Shown one piece after another: positions 41,451 to 50,157 of a stretch of 64,000 nt of DNA. The notes under the pieces were generated by a model that was given only the letters and a program-made list of their open reading frames with translations, searched no databases and was not told the origin of the DNA. The DNA comes from Anaerovorax odorimutans. GTDB lineage: Bacteria; Bacillota; Clostridia; Peptostreptococcales; JAAYPU01. The position numbers were made by a program, and so were the translations under genes. Every line of letters begins with the position of its first letter. The first letter of the stretch is position 1. The stretch is taken from positions 1 through 64,000 of the forward strand of contig JAENZQ010000005.1 of the NCBI GenBank assembly GCA_016841185.1, in the 5' to 3' direction.

Positions 41451-44046
41451 AGCTTCCATGGTAAGCTTTAATATATATGTCTTTTAGTTCTGAAACTAAA
41501 GGCATTCTTGGATTTGCCGTCGTACATTGATCTTCAAAGGCTTTATCTGCCAGTTCATCCACCACATCCATAAATTGATCTTCCGATATACCACAACCTT
41601 TTATAGACAATGGAATATCTATTTCTTTCATAAGTTTAATAATTGAAGAAATTAGACATTCAACACCTTCTTCAGATGTGTTGCAAGGCAGCCCAAGATA
41701 TTTGACGATTTCCGCATATTTTTCGTCTGCAATATAATGTTCATATTTAGGGAAGGGGGTAAATTTACTGGGGCGGGATGCATTATATCTTATAACATGG
41801 GGAAGCAGAATAGCATTTGCCCTGCCATGAGGAATATGGAATTCACCTCCTAATTTATGGGCCAGACTGTGATTGATTCCTAAAAACGCATTGGTAAAGG
41901 CCATACCTGCGATGCAGGAAGCGTTATGCATTTTTTCCCGTGCAGTTTGATCGCTGCCATTATTATATGCTTTCGGCAGATAATCAAATACAAGCTGAAT
42001 AGCTTTCATTGCAAGTGCATCTGTATAATCAGATGCCATTACTGAAACATAAGCTTCAATAGCATGTGTTAATACATCAAGACCTGTGTCAGCTGTTACT
42101 TTTTCCGGTACGGATTGCACAAATTCCGGGTCTATGATTGCTACATCCGGTGTCAATTCATAATCGGCTAAAGGATATTTTATTTCTTTTTCCGAGTCTG
42201 TAATAACAGTGAAAGAGGTAACTTCAGATCCTGTTCCTGAAGTTGTGGGTATGGCCACAAGTTTTGCTTTATTTCCTAAAGGTGGATATTTAAAGACTCG
42301 TTTTCGGATATCCATAAATTTCATTCTAAGATCTCCAAAATCTGTTTCAGGATGTTCGTAAAAGAGCCATATAGCTTTTGCTGCATCAATAGCAGAGCCG
42401 CCTCCAAGTGCAATGATAACATCCGGTTTAAAAACTTCTGCAGCTTTAACACCTTCCATTACCGTATCAACTGTAGGATCCGGTTTGACCTGGTCAAATA
42501 TTTCTGCATGTACATAGTTTCTTCCATCTCGTTTTCTTAGATGATAAAGAACCTTTTTGACATAGCCTAATTTGACCATAATTTCATCTGTAACAATCAA
42601 AGCTCTTGAAATGTCAGGCATTTTGGATAAATACTGAACAGAGCCTGGTTGGAAATAAATTTTTTTAGGTATTTTGAACCACTGCATATTATACTTTCTC
42701 CTTGCTACACGTTTTTTGTTGATAAGATTTACCGCGGATACATTTGCAGTAGTACTGTTTCTGCCGAAAGAGCCGCATCCTAATGTCAAAGATGGCATAT
42801 TGGTATTGTATACATCTCCTATAGCGCCATGGCTGGATGGCTGATTTACAATGATTCGTCCGGTATTGACTTTTTCAGCAAAAGAATTGATGACACTTTC
42901 ATCATTAGAATGAATAACTGCGGAATGTCCTGAACCACCGAAATTGACCATTTCTACAGCTCTTTGTATACCTTCCTCTGAATTTTTCACTTTGAAACAG
43001 GCAAGAACCGGACTTAGTTTTTCTCTGGATAGCGGATATTCAGGACCGACACCTTTTATTTCAGCCACTAGAATTTTAGTGTTTTTTGGGACTTCTATTT
43101 CAGCCATTTTTGCAATAGTGAAAGCGGATTGCCCTACGATTTGCGGATTCATAGAATTTTTTTCTTCATCGATTGCTGTTTTTTCTAATTTGCTTTTTTC
43201 ATCTTCATTAACAAAATAGCATCCAAGTTTTTTCATATACTCTTTAACAGGTTCATAAATCTCTTTATCAATTATAACCGCTTGTTCAGATGCGCAAATC
43301 ACACCATTATCAAAGGTTTTGGACAGGATCAAATCAGTAACGGCTCTTTTGATATCGGCTGTTTTATCAATATAGCAAGGTACATTACCTGGTCCCACAC
43401 CTAAAGCAGGTTTTCCTGCGCTGTAGGCGGCTTTAACCATAGATGATCCTCCGGTAGCTAAAATCAAAGAAATACCGTCATTTTCCATCAATGATTGGGT
43501 TGCTTCTATGGAAGGTTTTTCAAGCCATTGAATACAATGATTTGGTGCGCCTGCTTGAATGGCTGCATCCCGCATGATTCTGGCGGATTCTACGCTACAT
43601 TTTTGAGAATTAGGGTGAAAAGCAAATATTATAGGATTTCTTGTTTTCATAGCAATAATGCATTTGAATAATGTGGTAGATGTAGGGTTGGTTACAGGAG
43701 TAATGCCGGCAATCACACCTACCGGTTCTGCTACTTCAAAATAGTCTTCTTCCAGGTTTTCATCAATGATTCCAACAGTTTTTTGATATTTGATACTATG
43801 ATAGATGTATTCCGTTGCAAAAAGATTTTTAATGATTTTATCTTCATAGACGCCTTTTTTTGTTTCATCAACTGCCATTTTCGCAAGATACATGTGGTGG
43901 TCTATCCCTGCAAGTGCCATTTCTTTTATAATATGATCCACTTGTTCCTGGTTTAGATTAACCATTTCTTTCAGAGCGTTCTTTCCGTTTTTCACAAGTT
44001 CTTCAACAACATCAGAAATTTCTTTATCGACTCTTTTTTTATCCAT
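41449..44046 (-). CDS. adhE: Bifunctional acetaldehyde-CoA/alcohol dehydrogenase
   Basis: An 865-residue AdhE. The N-terminal aldehyde dehydrogenase domain (~1-440) converts acetyl-CoA to acetaldehyde; its catalytic Cys251 is in NGVICASEQA. The C-terminal iron alcohol dehydrogenase (~455-865) reduces acetaldehyde to ethanol, with GGGSAIDAAK for NAD and metal ligands in LTHAIEAYVS, NHSLAHKLG and IPHGRANA. Both domains look intact. The ATG at 44046 has GGAGG 8 bases upstream. A TTGTTAATATATTTGTTT stretch (44092-44109) is a poor match to a Rex site, so redox control is possible but not shown. It provides NADH disposal in fermentation. Confidence 0.95.
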   Translation of the reverse strand: MDKKRVDKEISDVVEELVKNGKNALKEMVNLNQEQVDHIIKEMALAGIDHHMYLAKMAVDETKKGVYEDKIIKNLFATEYIYHSIKYQKTVGIIDENLEEDYFEVAEPVGVIAGITPVTNPTSTTLFKCIIAMKTRNPIIFAFHPNSQKCSVESARIMRDAAIQAGAPNHCIQWLEKPSIEATQSLMENDGISLILATGGSSMVKAAYSAGKPALGVGPGNVPCYIDKTADIKRAVTDLILSKTFDNGVICASEQAVIIDKEIYEPVKEYMKKLGCYFVNEDEKSKLEKTAIDEEKNSMNPQIVGQSAFTIAKMAEIEVPKNTKILVAEIKGVGPEYPLSREKLSPVLACFKVKNSEEGIQRAVEMVNFGGSGHSAVIHSNDESVINSFAEKVNTGRIIVNQPSSHGAIGDVYNTNMPSLTLGCGSFGRNSTTANVSAVNLINKKRVARRKYNMQWFKIPKKIYFQPGSVQYLSKMPDISRALIVTDEIMVKLGYVKKVLYHLRKRDGRNYVHAEIFDQVKPDPTVDTVMEGVKAAEVFKPDVIIALGGGSAIDAAKAIWLFYEHPETDFGDLRMKFMDIRKRVFKYPPLGNKAKLVAIPTTSGTGSEVTSFTVITDSEKEIKYPLADYELTPDVAIIDPEFVQSVPEKVTADTGLDVLTHAIEAYVSVMASDYTDALAMKAIQLVFDYLPKAYNNGSDQTAREKMHNASCIAGMAFTNAFLGINHSLAHKLGGEFHIPHGRANAILLPHVIRYNASRPSKFTPFPKYEHYIADEKYAEIVKYLGLPCNTSEEGVECLISSIIKLMKEIDIPLSIKGCGISEDQFMDVVDELADKAFEDQCTTANPRMPLVSELKDIYIKAYHGS

Positions 44047-44232
44047 CAATGAATCCTCCAATTTAGCTTTATTTATAATAGTTTGTTAATATATTTGTTT
44101 TTTATTACTGCAAGGAGGCAGATATTAAAAAAATTGATATACTTCCTGATCATAGGGAATAATTTAATGTTTTATAAGTTATGATAATCATAAAATAATA
44201 TTAGAAATTAAAATTAAGAGAGGATGGTAACA

Positions 44233-44793
44233 GTGGCAGTAAAAAATGACATGACTGCAGATTTTTTACGTTCTGCTTACGGGGGAGAAAGTATGGCTCA
44301 TATGCGATATTTGATATGGGGAGACATGGCAGAAAAAGAAGGGTTGCCGAATATCGGAAGGTTATTCCGAGCCGTTGCATATGCCGAGTGGGCGCATGCG
44401 GACAATCATTTCAGAGTTTTAAAAGACAGAGAAGGTGATTATAGCGTTACGGCCGGTGCTGTTTTTGGAGCGGGAAAAACAATGGACAACCTTCAGGGTG
44501 CAATAGAAGGGGAACTGCATGAAGTGGAACAGATGTATCCTGTTTATTTGAATGCGGCACAATTTCAGAATGAAAAAGGTGCCGAAAAAGCATTTCATTT
44601 TGCACTGGAAGCAGAAAAAATTCACGTAAAACTTTTTCAGGAAGCACAGGAGGCTGCGAAACAAGGCAAGGATATGGAATTGGGGCCTGTTTATGTATGT
44701 CCGGTATGCGGTCATACAATTAAAGACCATTTGCCGGATGTGTGTCCTGTATGCGGTGCCAAAAAAGAAATGTATAAGCATTTTACAGCGTGA
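44233..44793 (+). CDS. Rubrerythrin
   Basis: 186 residues: a ferritin-like diiron domain (SAYGGESMAHMRYLIWG, with Glu-rich helices and EAEKIHVKLF) and a C-terminal rubredoxin-like site CPVCGHTIKDHLPDVCPVCG. Rubrerythrins reduce hydrogen peroxide in anaerobes. The GTG at 44233 is chosen because AAGAGAGG lies 9 bases upstream and the product then starts MAVKNDMTADFLRSAYGG, as in relatives; the in-frame ATG at 44224 abuts that site. Transcribed alone to a strong terminator. Confidence 0.93.
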   Translation: MAVKNDMTADFLRSAYGGESMAHMRYLIWGDMAEKEGLPNIGRLFRAVAYAEWAHADNHFRVLKDREGDYSVTAGAVFGAGKTMDNLQGAIEGELHEVEQMYPVYLNAAQFQNEKGAEKAFHFALEAEKIHVKLFQEAQEAAKQGKDMELGPVYVCPVCGHTIKDHLPDVCPVCGAKKEMYKHFTA

Positions 44794-44809
44794 GATGAAA
44801 CATGAAGAA

Positions 44810-44841
44810 TTCCCCCATTTAATAAAATGGGGGAAATGTTT
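44810..44841 (+). terminator. Rho-independent terminator
   Basis: TTCCCCCATTT pairs perfectly with AAATGGGGGAA (4-base loop), followed by ATGTTTT. Confidence 0.85.
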
Positions 44842-44910
44842 TATAGCAGTTTTTATCACGAGGTATATATTTTGGACATATACTATAGCATTTAAAAATA
44901 TATCCGGGTG

Positions 44911-45777
44911 ATGAGATTGCTAAGAGTCAACCGCATGAGCCAAGTATTTAACTCTGCAGAAGATATCAAATTTGATGATGCATCAAAATTTATTCTAATG
45001 AGTGATGTTCACCGAGGTACCGGCAGCAGAGCCGATAACTTTGCTCATAATGCAAATATATTTTGTCAAGCATTAAAATATTATTTTAATAAAGGCTTTA
45101 CTTATATAGAAATAGGAGATGGAGATGAACTATGGGAAAATAGATATTTCTCTGAAATCTTTAATGCTTATCAGCCAATTTTTAAACTATTAAATGCATT
45201 TCACATAAACAAACGTTTTTATAGTATCTTTGGAAATCACGATATGATTAAAAAAAGAAAAAAGTTTTCTAAGGAGTACTTGCTTTTATATTATGATAAT
45301 TTACAAGAAGAATATATACGATTTTTCAAAGGCATAAGGCATTATGAGGGATTGATTCTGAATTATAAGAATAAGAAAAAGATATTTGTTGTTCATGGCC
45401 ATCAGGGAGATTTGATCAATGACCAGTTTTGGAAGGTTGCCAGATTTCTTGTCAGATATGTCTGGAAACTCCTTGAGATTTATTTTGGAGTCCAGGATCC
45501 AACAAGTCCTGCTAAAAACTACAGAAAGAAAAGAACAACAGAGAAACGGATTACAAATTGGGCTGAGCTAAATCAACAAATGATTATTACAGGACATACA
45601 CATCGTCCTATGTTTCCTGCAAATAACGGTTCTTTATATTTTAATACAGGAAGCTGTGTTCATCCTGAATGTATAACAGGAATTGAAATTGAAAAAGGCG
45701 TCATGCAGCTGGTTAAATGGTGTCAGCAGCCAAATCGTATTGTTAAAGAGGTGATTTCTCAATCTTTAAAACTGTAA
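44911..45777 (+). CDS. Calcineurin-like metallophosphoesterase
   Basis: 288 residues with the metal motifs in order: LMSDVHRG (~30), EIGDGDELW (~70), FGNHD (~108), VVHGHQGD (~155) and ITGHTHRP (~228). The fold covers phosphatases, nucleotidases and lipid A-type hydrolases; a substrate cannot be chosen. A GTG at 44908 and an ATG at 44935 are alternative starts; the ribosome site is weak in each case. It follows rubrerythrin after a terminator, so it probably has its own promoter. Confidence 0.85.
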   Translation: MRLLRVNRMSQVFNSAEDIKFDDASKFILMSDVHRGTGSRADNFAHNANIFCQALKYYFNKGFTYIEIGDGDELWENRYFSEIFNAYQPIFKLLNAFHINKRFYSIFGNHDMIKKRKKFSKEYLLLYYDNLQEEYIRFFKGIRHYEGLILNYKNKKKIFVVHGHQGDLINDQFWKVARFLVRYVWKLLEIYFGVQDPTSPAKNYRKKRTTEKRITNWAELNQQMIITGHTHRPMFPANNGSLYFNTGSCVHPECITGIEIEKGVMQLVKWCQQPNRIVKEVISQSLKL

Positions 45778-45824
45778 TAATAGTTGAAATATCCTTCAAA
45801 TGACAGCTTCACTGCCATCTGAAG

Positions 45825-45980
45825 TTAAGATTTTGGTTTTTCTTTTAATTCTTTAGAAGATAATATTTTCTGTTTGGAAATCAGTTTGTTGCAAGAATTG
45901 CAGAAATAACCTACCGAGCCACATCCTGAGAGACGCTGCAATTGATTATGACATTTCGGGCAATAATATGTTTCGCTCAT
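45825..45980 (-). CDS. Small zinc-ribbon protein
   Basis: 51 residues: MSETYYCPKCHNQLQRLSGC, then FCNSCNKL and a Lys/Ser-rich tail. The CPKC and CNSC pairs form a zinc ribbon, similar in plan to the YfgJ-type (DUF1407) small proteins. A ribosome site GGAAGGAAAG sits directly before the ATG. Its role is unknown. It converges with the phosphoesterase gene. Confidence 0.7.
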   Translation of the reverse strand: MSETYYCPKCHNQLQRLSGCGSVGYFCNSCNKLISKQKILSSKELKEKPKS

Positions 45981-46290
45981 ACTTTCCTTCCTTTCCTTCA
46001 AACATTTTAATGTTCTAAGATTATAACTCAGGAAATCAATAATAACAAGGCTGATAAAATAATTAAAAACAGAGATTAAAAACGCCAGACTTAATTATTG
46101 CTTGGCGTTTTTTAATTTATTAAGTATTTAGGTGTAAATGAATACATAAAATACAACATTATTGTTATTATATTGCATTAACATTTAGTCATTATTTTAT
46201 ATTATTCTTAGTAATATGTCAATATATTGATTATTATGTCGTTATTACCAACTTAGCCGTTTTTCTATATAAGATGGAAAGTATAATCCT
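45981..46290. other. AT-rich spacer before the integrase gene
   Basis: Apart from a bidirectional terminator (46081-46113) it is very AT-rich, with no ORF having a ribosome site. It may include attachment or recombination sequences for the integrase, but no repeat supports this. Confidence 0.4.
46081..46113. terminator. Bidirectional terminator
   Basis: AACGCCA (46081-46087) pairs with TGGCGTT (46103-46109), with A5 before and T6 after, so it can act in either direction, including for the integrase transcript. Confidence 0.75.
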
Positions 46291-46851
46291 TTAAAGTTGG
46301 ACGATAGAATACAATTCGTCTTTTTGATCCTGATTAATTCCTATATAGCGTAGAGTTATACTTGGAGAACTATGGTTAAAAGTATCCATAATAAGGCCGA
46401 TGTTATATTTGGATATTTTATAAGTCCAATATCCCCATGTTTTTCTTAAACTGTGTGTCCCGAAGTTTTCCACACCTATTACATTGGCAGCATCCTTTAG
46501 TACTCTATAAATCTGTATCCTTCCTAAGTAGCCTCCTTTTTGACTTCTAAAGAGGTAGTCATCTAATGTGATATCTTGAGATTTAACATATTTTAGCAGG
46601 CATTTTCTTAAGGTATCATTCAATTTTATTTTCTTTTCTTTTAAAGTTTTCTTCTCTTTTATGGTGAGGTACTCTCTAAATTCCCATTTTTCATTAAAAA
46701 TATCCTTTGCTTTAATTGGTATGATATCACTTATTCTCAATCCTGTATTAATGCCAAATTTAAATATCAACGCATATTTGGGATCACTTCCATTTAAATA
46801 TTGATATAGCTGCTTGATTTTTGCCTTCTCTCTAATAGGTTCAACAGTCAT
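46291..46851 (-). CDS. Tyrosine recombinase / phage-type integrase (catalytic domain only)
   Basis: 186 residues covering only the catalytic domain. Motifs: GINTGLRISDI (Arg I), FGTHSLRKTWGYW (His-xx-Arg), FNHSSPSITLRYIG (His/Trp-position His and Tyr nucleophile near 172). The N-terminal core-binding domain of full integrases is missing, as in short Xer-like or orphan recombinases. The ATG at 46851 follows AAAAGGAGA; the longer frame upstream is hydrophobic and AT-rich, and unlikely to be translated. No other phage gene is adjacent, so it is probably an orphan or a relic of an integrated element. Confidence 0.85.
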   Translation of the reverse strand: MTVEPIREKAKIKQLYQYLNGSDPKYALIFKFGINTGLRISDIIPIKAKDIFNEKWEFREYLTIKEKKTLKEKKIKLNDTLRKCLLKYVKSQDITLDDYLFRSQKGGYLGRIQIYRVLKDAANVIGVENFGTHSLRKTWGYWTYKISKYNIGLIMDTFNHSSPSITLRYIGINQDQKDELYSIVQL

Positions 46852-47058
46852 AATAATCATTCTCCTTTTAAATGTATCTTTTAATAAATATATTATATAA
46901 AAAGATACATAAAAAATCATCAAAATAATAAAAAATTTTTTAATAAATATAATGAAAATATTGGAATAAAAGGATATTGAAACGACAAAAATACAACAAA
47001 ATAACAATAATGTTACATTGCGGAACAACATTTAAGAGAAAGGATTGACAGTGACGTT

Positions 47059-47229
47059 TTGGAAATTGATGCGAAAAGACTGAAACAAGATATAGAGAAA
47101 ACAAGAGAAAAACTTAATTTGCTGATGAATCAAAACACACTGGACATTACCGATGAGATTCTGGTGGTGAGTCAGAAACTGGACACGTTGATAAATGAAT
47201 ACTATTGGATTTGCCAAACGGGTTTTTAA
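47059..47229 (+). CDS. Spo0E-like sporulation phosphatase
   Basis: 56 residues: a two-helix hairpin with EIDAKRLKQDIEKTREKLNL in the first helix and the diagnostic SQKLDTLINEYY in the second. Spo0E-type proteins dephosphorylate Spo0A~P and so delay sporulation. The TTG at 47059 is the likely start; AAAGGA is rather far upstream (14 bases), and the frame is open back to 47011 without an ATG or GTG, so the true start is uncertain. The c-di-GMP riboswitch follows 24 bases after the stop. Confidence 0.75.
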   Translation: MEIDAKRLKQDIEKTREKLNLLMNQNTLDITDEILVVSQKLDTLINEYYWICQTGF

Positions 47230-47252
47230 GCGGGAAATCCAAATAATAGAAA

Positions 47253-47341
47253 ATATCGAAAAGGCAAATCTGTCGAAAGATAGAGACGCAAAGCCACAAG
47301 TCTAAAGCAAATTATTGCCATGATAGTTGGGTTGCCGATAA
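47253..47341 (+). ncRNA. Cyclic di-GMP-I riboswitch (GEMM-I)
   Basis: Matches the class I c-di-GMP aptamer in order: AAGGCAAA, a short GAAA-capped helix (TCTGTCGAAAGATAGA), GACGCAAAGCCAC, AAGTCTAA, and the closing half with TAGTTGGGTTGCCGATA, which corresponds to GGTAGCGGGGTTACCGATGG of the Vibrio Vc2 RNA. It lies ahead of an HD-GYP gene with a terminator between. Strong identification by motif order. Confidence 0.92.
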
Positions 47342-47390
47342 AGGACAGGAATATATTAAATTTTCTTAGTAAAATATGTAGTCCGATATA

Positions 47391-47418
47391 AACAGGCAAC
47401 ACGAATGCCTGTTTTTTA
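47391..47418 (+). terminator. Expression-platform terminator of the c-di-GMP riboswitch
   Basis: AACAGGCA (47391-47398) pairs with TGCCTGTT (47406-47413), then T6. It lies 50 bases after the aptamer and about 75 before the HD-GYP gene. Whether c-di-GMP turns expression on or off cannot be decided by eye. Confidence 0.85.
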
Positions 47419-47491
47419 TTGTTTTAAATTGAAATTTTCAAGTTATTAATATGGGTTTGAATAAATCAGGAAGGGATAAAAGGGTTAGGAA

Positions 47492-48199
47492 ATGGCCGGA
47501 AGTTTTTTGCATGAAACAGCAGTAGATTTTGATATTGAACAGTCTAAAAGGTTTTCTTCGTTTGCCTTGGAATTCAGGGAAAAAGTAGCTTTTCATCATA
47601 AAGAGGATTTAGAACATGTGGAGAAGCTCTTTAAAACTATTTTAATTAAATCCGAAAATAAGCCCTGGTGGATTTTTATTAATGCCTTAGAAAATTATGT
47701 GGACTGGCTTTATACTCATTCAGTAAATGTTGCCGTTATTTCGATAATGACAGCTGTTGAGATGGGCTATAGCGATGAAGAATTATGGAATCTGGGTCTG
47801 GGGGCTTTCCTTCATGATGCAGGTAAATTGCTGATTCCCAAGTCCATTATAGAAAAACCCGATTTTTTAAGCGAAATGGAAATGCTTTATATCCGCCAGC
47901 ATTGTGAATTAGGCGTGAGTGCTCTCAAATCATGTTGCCTCCCGGAGGAATGCATAGACATCATTATGCAGCATCATGAGCGGTTGGATGGAAGTGGGTA
48001 TCCGAGAAGACTGGCAGGAGATGAAATAAGCCTTAATCCTCGAATTGTAATGGTCGCCGATGTTGTAGATGCCATTATTTCCGGCCGCCCTTATCGAGCG
48101 TCACGTAAAATAAGTGAAGCTGTTATGGTATTGAAAAATGAAAAGGGAAAATATGATGAAGAAATAATAGCCGTTCTGGAAGAGATATTAGGGATATGA
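47492..48199 (+). CDS. HD-GYP-type phosphohydrolase (probable c-di-GMP phosphodiesterase)
   Basis: 235 residues with an HD-GYP domain at ~60-220: SVNVAVISIMTAVEMGYS, FLHDAGKLLIPKSI, QHCELGVSAL, then IIMQHHERLDGSGYPRRLAGDEISLNPRIVMVADVVDAI. The HHE..DGSGYP motif separates HD-GYP phosphodiesterases from plain HD proteins. The N-terminal ~55 residues are helical with no membrane part. It lies behind a c-di-GMP-I riboswitch, so the enzyme that degrades the messenger is itself controlled by it, a feedback loop. A weak GGAAGGG precedes the ATG. Confidence 0.9.
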   Translation: MAGSFLHETAVDFDIEQSKRFSSFALEFREKVAFHHKEDLEHVEKLFKTILIKSENKPWWIFINALENYVDWLYTHSVNVAVISIMTAVEMGYSDEELWNLGLGAFLHDAGKLLIPKSIIEKPDFLSEMEMLYIRQHCELGVSALKSCCLPEECIDIIMQHHERLDGSGYPRRLAGDEISLNPRIVMVADVVDAIISGRPYRASRKISEAVMVLKNEKGKYDEEIIAVLEEILGI

Positions 48200-48233
48200 A
48201 AAAAACAATCATTTTCTGAAAAATCCATAAAAG

Positions 48234-48254
48234 CAGCTTGAAGCTGTTTTTTTA
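48234..48254 (+). terminator. Rho-independent terminator
   Basis: CAGCTTGAAGCTG (48234-48246) folds into a short stem, followed by T7. Confidence 0.7.
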
Positions 48255-48339
48255 TTGCTGATAGTATCCTGTGAAAGGTGTATAATTAAATATGGGCTTG
48301 TCAGGGTAAGGTTCTCTGAAAGGAACAAGAGGAACGATT

Positions 48340-49164
48340 ATGATATATATTTGTACGGCTTTGTATTGTGAAGCACAACCTTTTATTGAACATATGAACT
48401 TAAAAAAAGATTTAGAATCTAATGAATTTCAGATATTCAAAAATCAAGAAGCTGTATTGATCATTACCGGAATAGGGAAGGTAAAAACTGCAGTGGCTGT
48501 CACCTACCTGCTTTCAAAATATCAGGCTTCAAGCCAAGATTTGTTTATGAATATCGGTGTATGTGGTGCTCAAGACCATGATATTTTAATGGGGACTGCT
48601 TTTCTTTGTAATAAGATTATTGACCGTGATACAAAAAAGCATTATTTTCCTGAAATGCTCTTAAAGCATCCATTTGAAGAAAGCAGTATTGAAACTTGTT
48701 CTTTTGCAGTGGGCGAAGGGGAGTTTTCTCTTGAAGGTCAATTGGTAGACATGGAAGCATCGGGCATTTATCAGGCTGCAAATGTGTTTTTACAAACTCA
48801 TCAGTTATTCTTTTTAAAAATTGTTTCGGACCATTTAAGTATAAAAGCACTTACCGCTGAAAAAATTGCCAAATTGATCGGGGATAAAGTTGAAACAATT
48901 TTAAACTGGGCCAACGAAATGAGCCCGGCTTTTATGTATGATAAGAATGTACTTTCTGAGGAAGAGGAAAAAATATTAAAAAAAATAAGCGAAACCATCA
49001 AACTTACCGTTACTATGGAAGTCCAATTGAAGCAGCTTCTTAAATATTACAAACTTCAATATGGAGATTTCACAGATGTGGTTAGTCAATACATCGGCAT
49101 AGAATGCAAATCTAAAAATGAAGGGAAGAAATACTTTGAAGAACTTAGAAAAAAACTTATATAA
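48340..49164 (+). CDS. Phosphorylase-superfamily nucleosidase, MTAN-like, with C-terminal extension
   Basis: 274 residues. Residues ~1-190 have the MTA/SAH nucleosidase or purine phosphorylase fold: ALYCEAQPFIEHM, the GIGKVKTAVAV loop, IGVCGAQ, LVDMEASGIYQAA and KIVSDHL, which carry the purine-site residues. The C-terminal ~80 residues are helical and not part of that fold. Its last 47 bases overlap the SplB-like gene, so the pair is translated together; in SPL-family reactions SAM is reused, so the nucleosidase may clear deoxyadenosine or thioether products. This is inference. Confidence 0.8.
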   Translation: MIYICTALYCEAQPFIEHMNLKKDLESNEFQIFKNQEAVLIITGIGKVKTAVAVTYLLSKYQASSQDLFMNIGVCGAQDHDILMGTAFLCNKIIDRDTKKHYFPEMLLKHPFEESSIETCSFAVGEGEFSLEGQLVDMEASGIYQAANVFLQTHQLFFLKIVSDHLSIKALTAEKIAKLIGDKVETILNWANEMSPAFMYDKNVLSEEEEKILKKISETIKLTVTMEVQLKQLLKYYKLQYGDFTDVVSQYIGIECKSKNEGKKYFEELRKKLI

Positions 49165-50146
49165 TCCTTATTTTTCTCACATCTATGTTGAAAAAGAAGC
49201 ATTAGAGTATTTCAAAGCATCAGAAATCATCAAGAAATTTCCGGACAGTGAAATAATAGAGATTTCTCATTATAAGGATGTCTTTTCAAGAGTTCATCAA
49301 AATTGCACTATACAAAAGAAGAGTCCGAAATTGATACTTGCGGTAAAAAAGGACCATCTGATCTATGAAGGTGCTACGGTTTGTGAGGATTTTGGGAACA
49401 ACCATTTTTACTATACTTCAACTATGATGAACTGTATCTACGATTGTGAATATTGCTATTTGCAGGGCATGTATTCTACGGCTAATATCGTTGTTTTTGT
49501 GAACATTGAAGATGTTTTCAGTGAAGTTGAAAAAGTGTTGGCTAAACATTCCGTTTATCTTTCGGTTTCTTATGATACGGATATTTTGGCACTTGAACAT
49601 GTAATCGGACATGGAAAAAGGTGGATTGAATTTTCTAAGAACCATAAAAACCTTAAAATTGAACTTAGGACCAAAAGCGCAAATTTTAAAGCCATAGAAG
49701 ATATGATTTCTCAAGAAAACTTTATTTTATCGTGGACATTGTCGCCTGATAAGATCATAAGGAGTCATGAAAATAGGACTCCGTTTTTGACCGAAAGACT
49801 CTTTGACGTAAAGGAGGCTATAAGGAAAGGGTGGCAGGTTCGGCTGTGTTTTGACCCGTTAATCTATGCAAAGGGTTGGAGGGGATTTTATAAAGAGATG
49901 ATTGAGAAAGTCTTTTCAGAGGTACCGGCAGAGAAAATATTGGATATCAGTATAGGTGTATTCAGGGTTTCAAAGGATTACTTGATGAGAATGAAAAAAC
50001 AGAGATCAGATTCTGTTATACTTAACTACCCCTTTAAATCGGTGGACGGCGTATGCAGCTATGATAAAAAGCTTGCACAGGATATGGTCTGTTATATATA
50101 TGATCTTGTGAAGAAGTATATTGCAGAAGATAAAATATATACATGA
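49118..50146 (+). CDS. Spore photoproduct lyase-like radical SAM protein
   Basis: 342 residues of the SplB family, whose members repair the thymine spore photoproduct with radical SAM chemistry. The radical SAM cysteines are 106, 110 and 113 (CIYDCEYCYLQG). Other family segments are IKKKSPKLILAVKK-like, LSVSYDTDILALEH, LELRTKS-like and YPFKSVDG near the end. The H-donor Cys141 of the B. subtilis enzyme appears to align with Tyr152 here, by eye. A TTG at 49136 with AGGGAAG 7 bases upstream is an alternative start. It overlaps the nucleosidase gene by 47 bases. Confidence 0.85.
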   Translation: MKGRNTLKNLEKNLYNPYFSHIYVEKEALEYFKASEIIKKFPDSEIIEISHYKDVFSRVHQNCTIQKKSPKLILAVKKDHLIYEGATVCEDFGNNHFYYTSTMMNCIYDCEYCYLQGMYSTANIVVFVNIEDVFSEVEKVLAKHSVYLSVSYDTDILALEHVIGHGKRWIEFSKNHKNLKIELRTKSANFKAIEDMISQENFILSWTLSPDKIIRSHENRTPFLTERLFDVKEAIRKGWQVRLCFDPLIYAKGWRGFYKEMIEKVFSEVPAEKILDISIGVFRVSKDYLMRMKKQRSDSVILNYPFKSVDGVCSYDKKLAQDMVCYIYDLVKKYIAEDKIYT

Positions 50147-50157
50147 AAGGGGCCTAT

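Noticed and set aside
44092-44109. Possible Rex operator upstream of adhE
   Set aside because: TTGTTAATATATTTGTTT matches only one half of the Rex palindrome; AT-rich sequence gives such hits by chance.
46852-47031. N-terminal extension of the integrase frame (about 60 hydrophobic residues)
   Set aside because: Encoded by very AT-rich DNA, lacks a ribosome site, and lies upstream of a well-placed ATG at 46851; not a membrane domain of the recombinase.
47032-47217. Minus-strand frame opposite the Spo0E-like gene
   Set aside because: The plus strand encodes a recognisable SQKLDTLINEYY motif; the opposite frame is its shadow.
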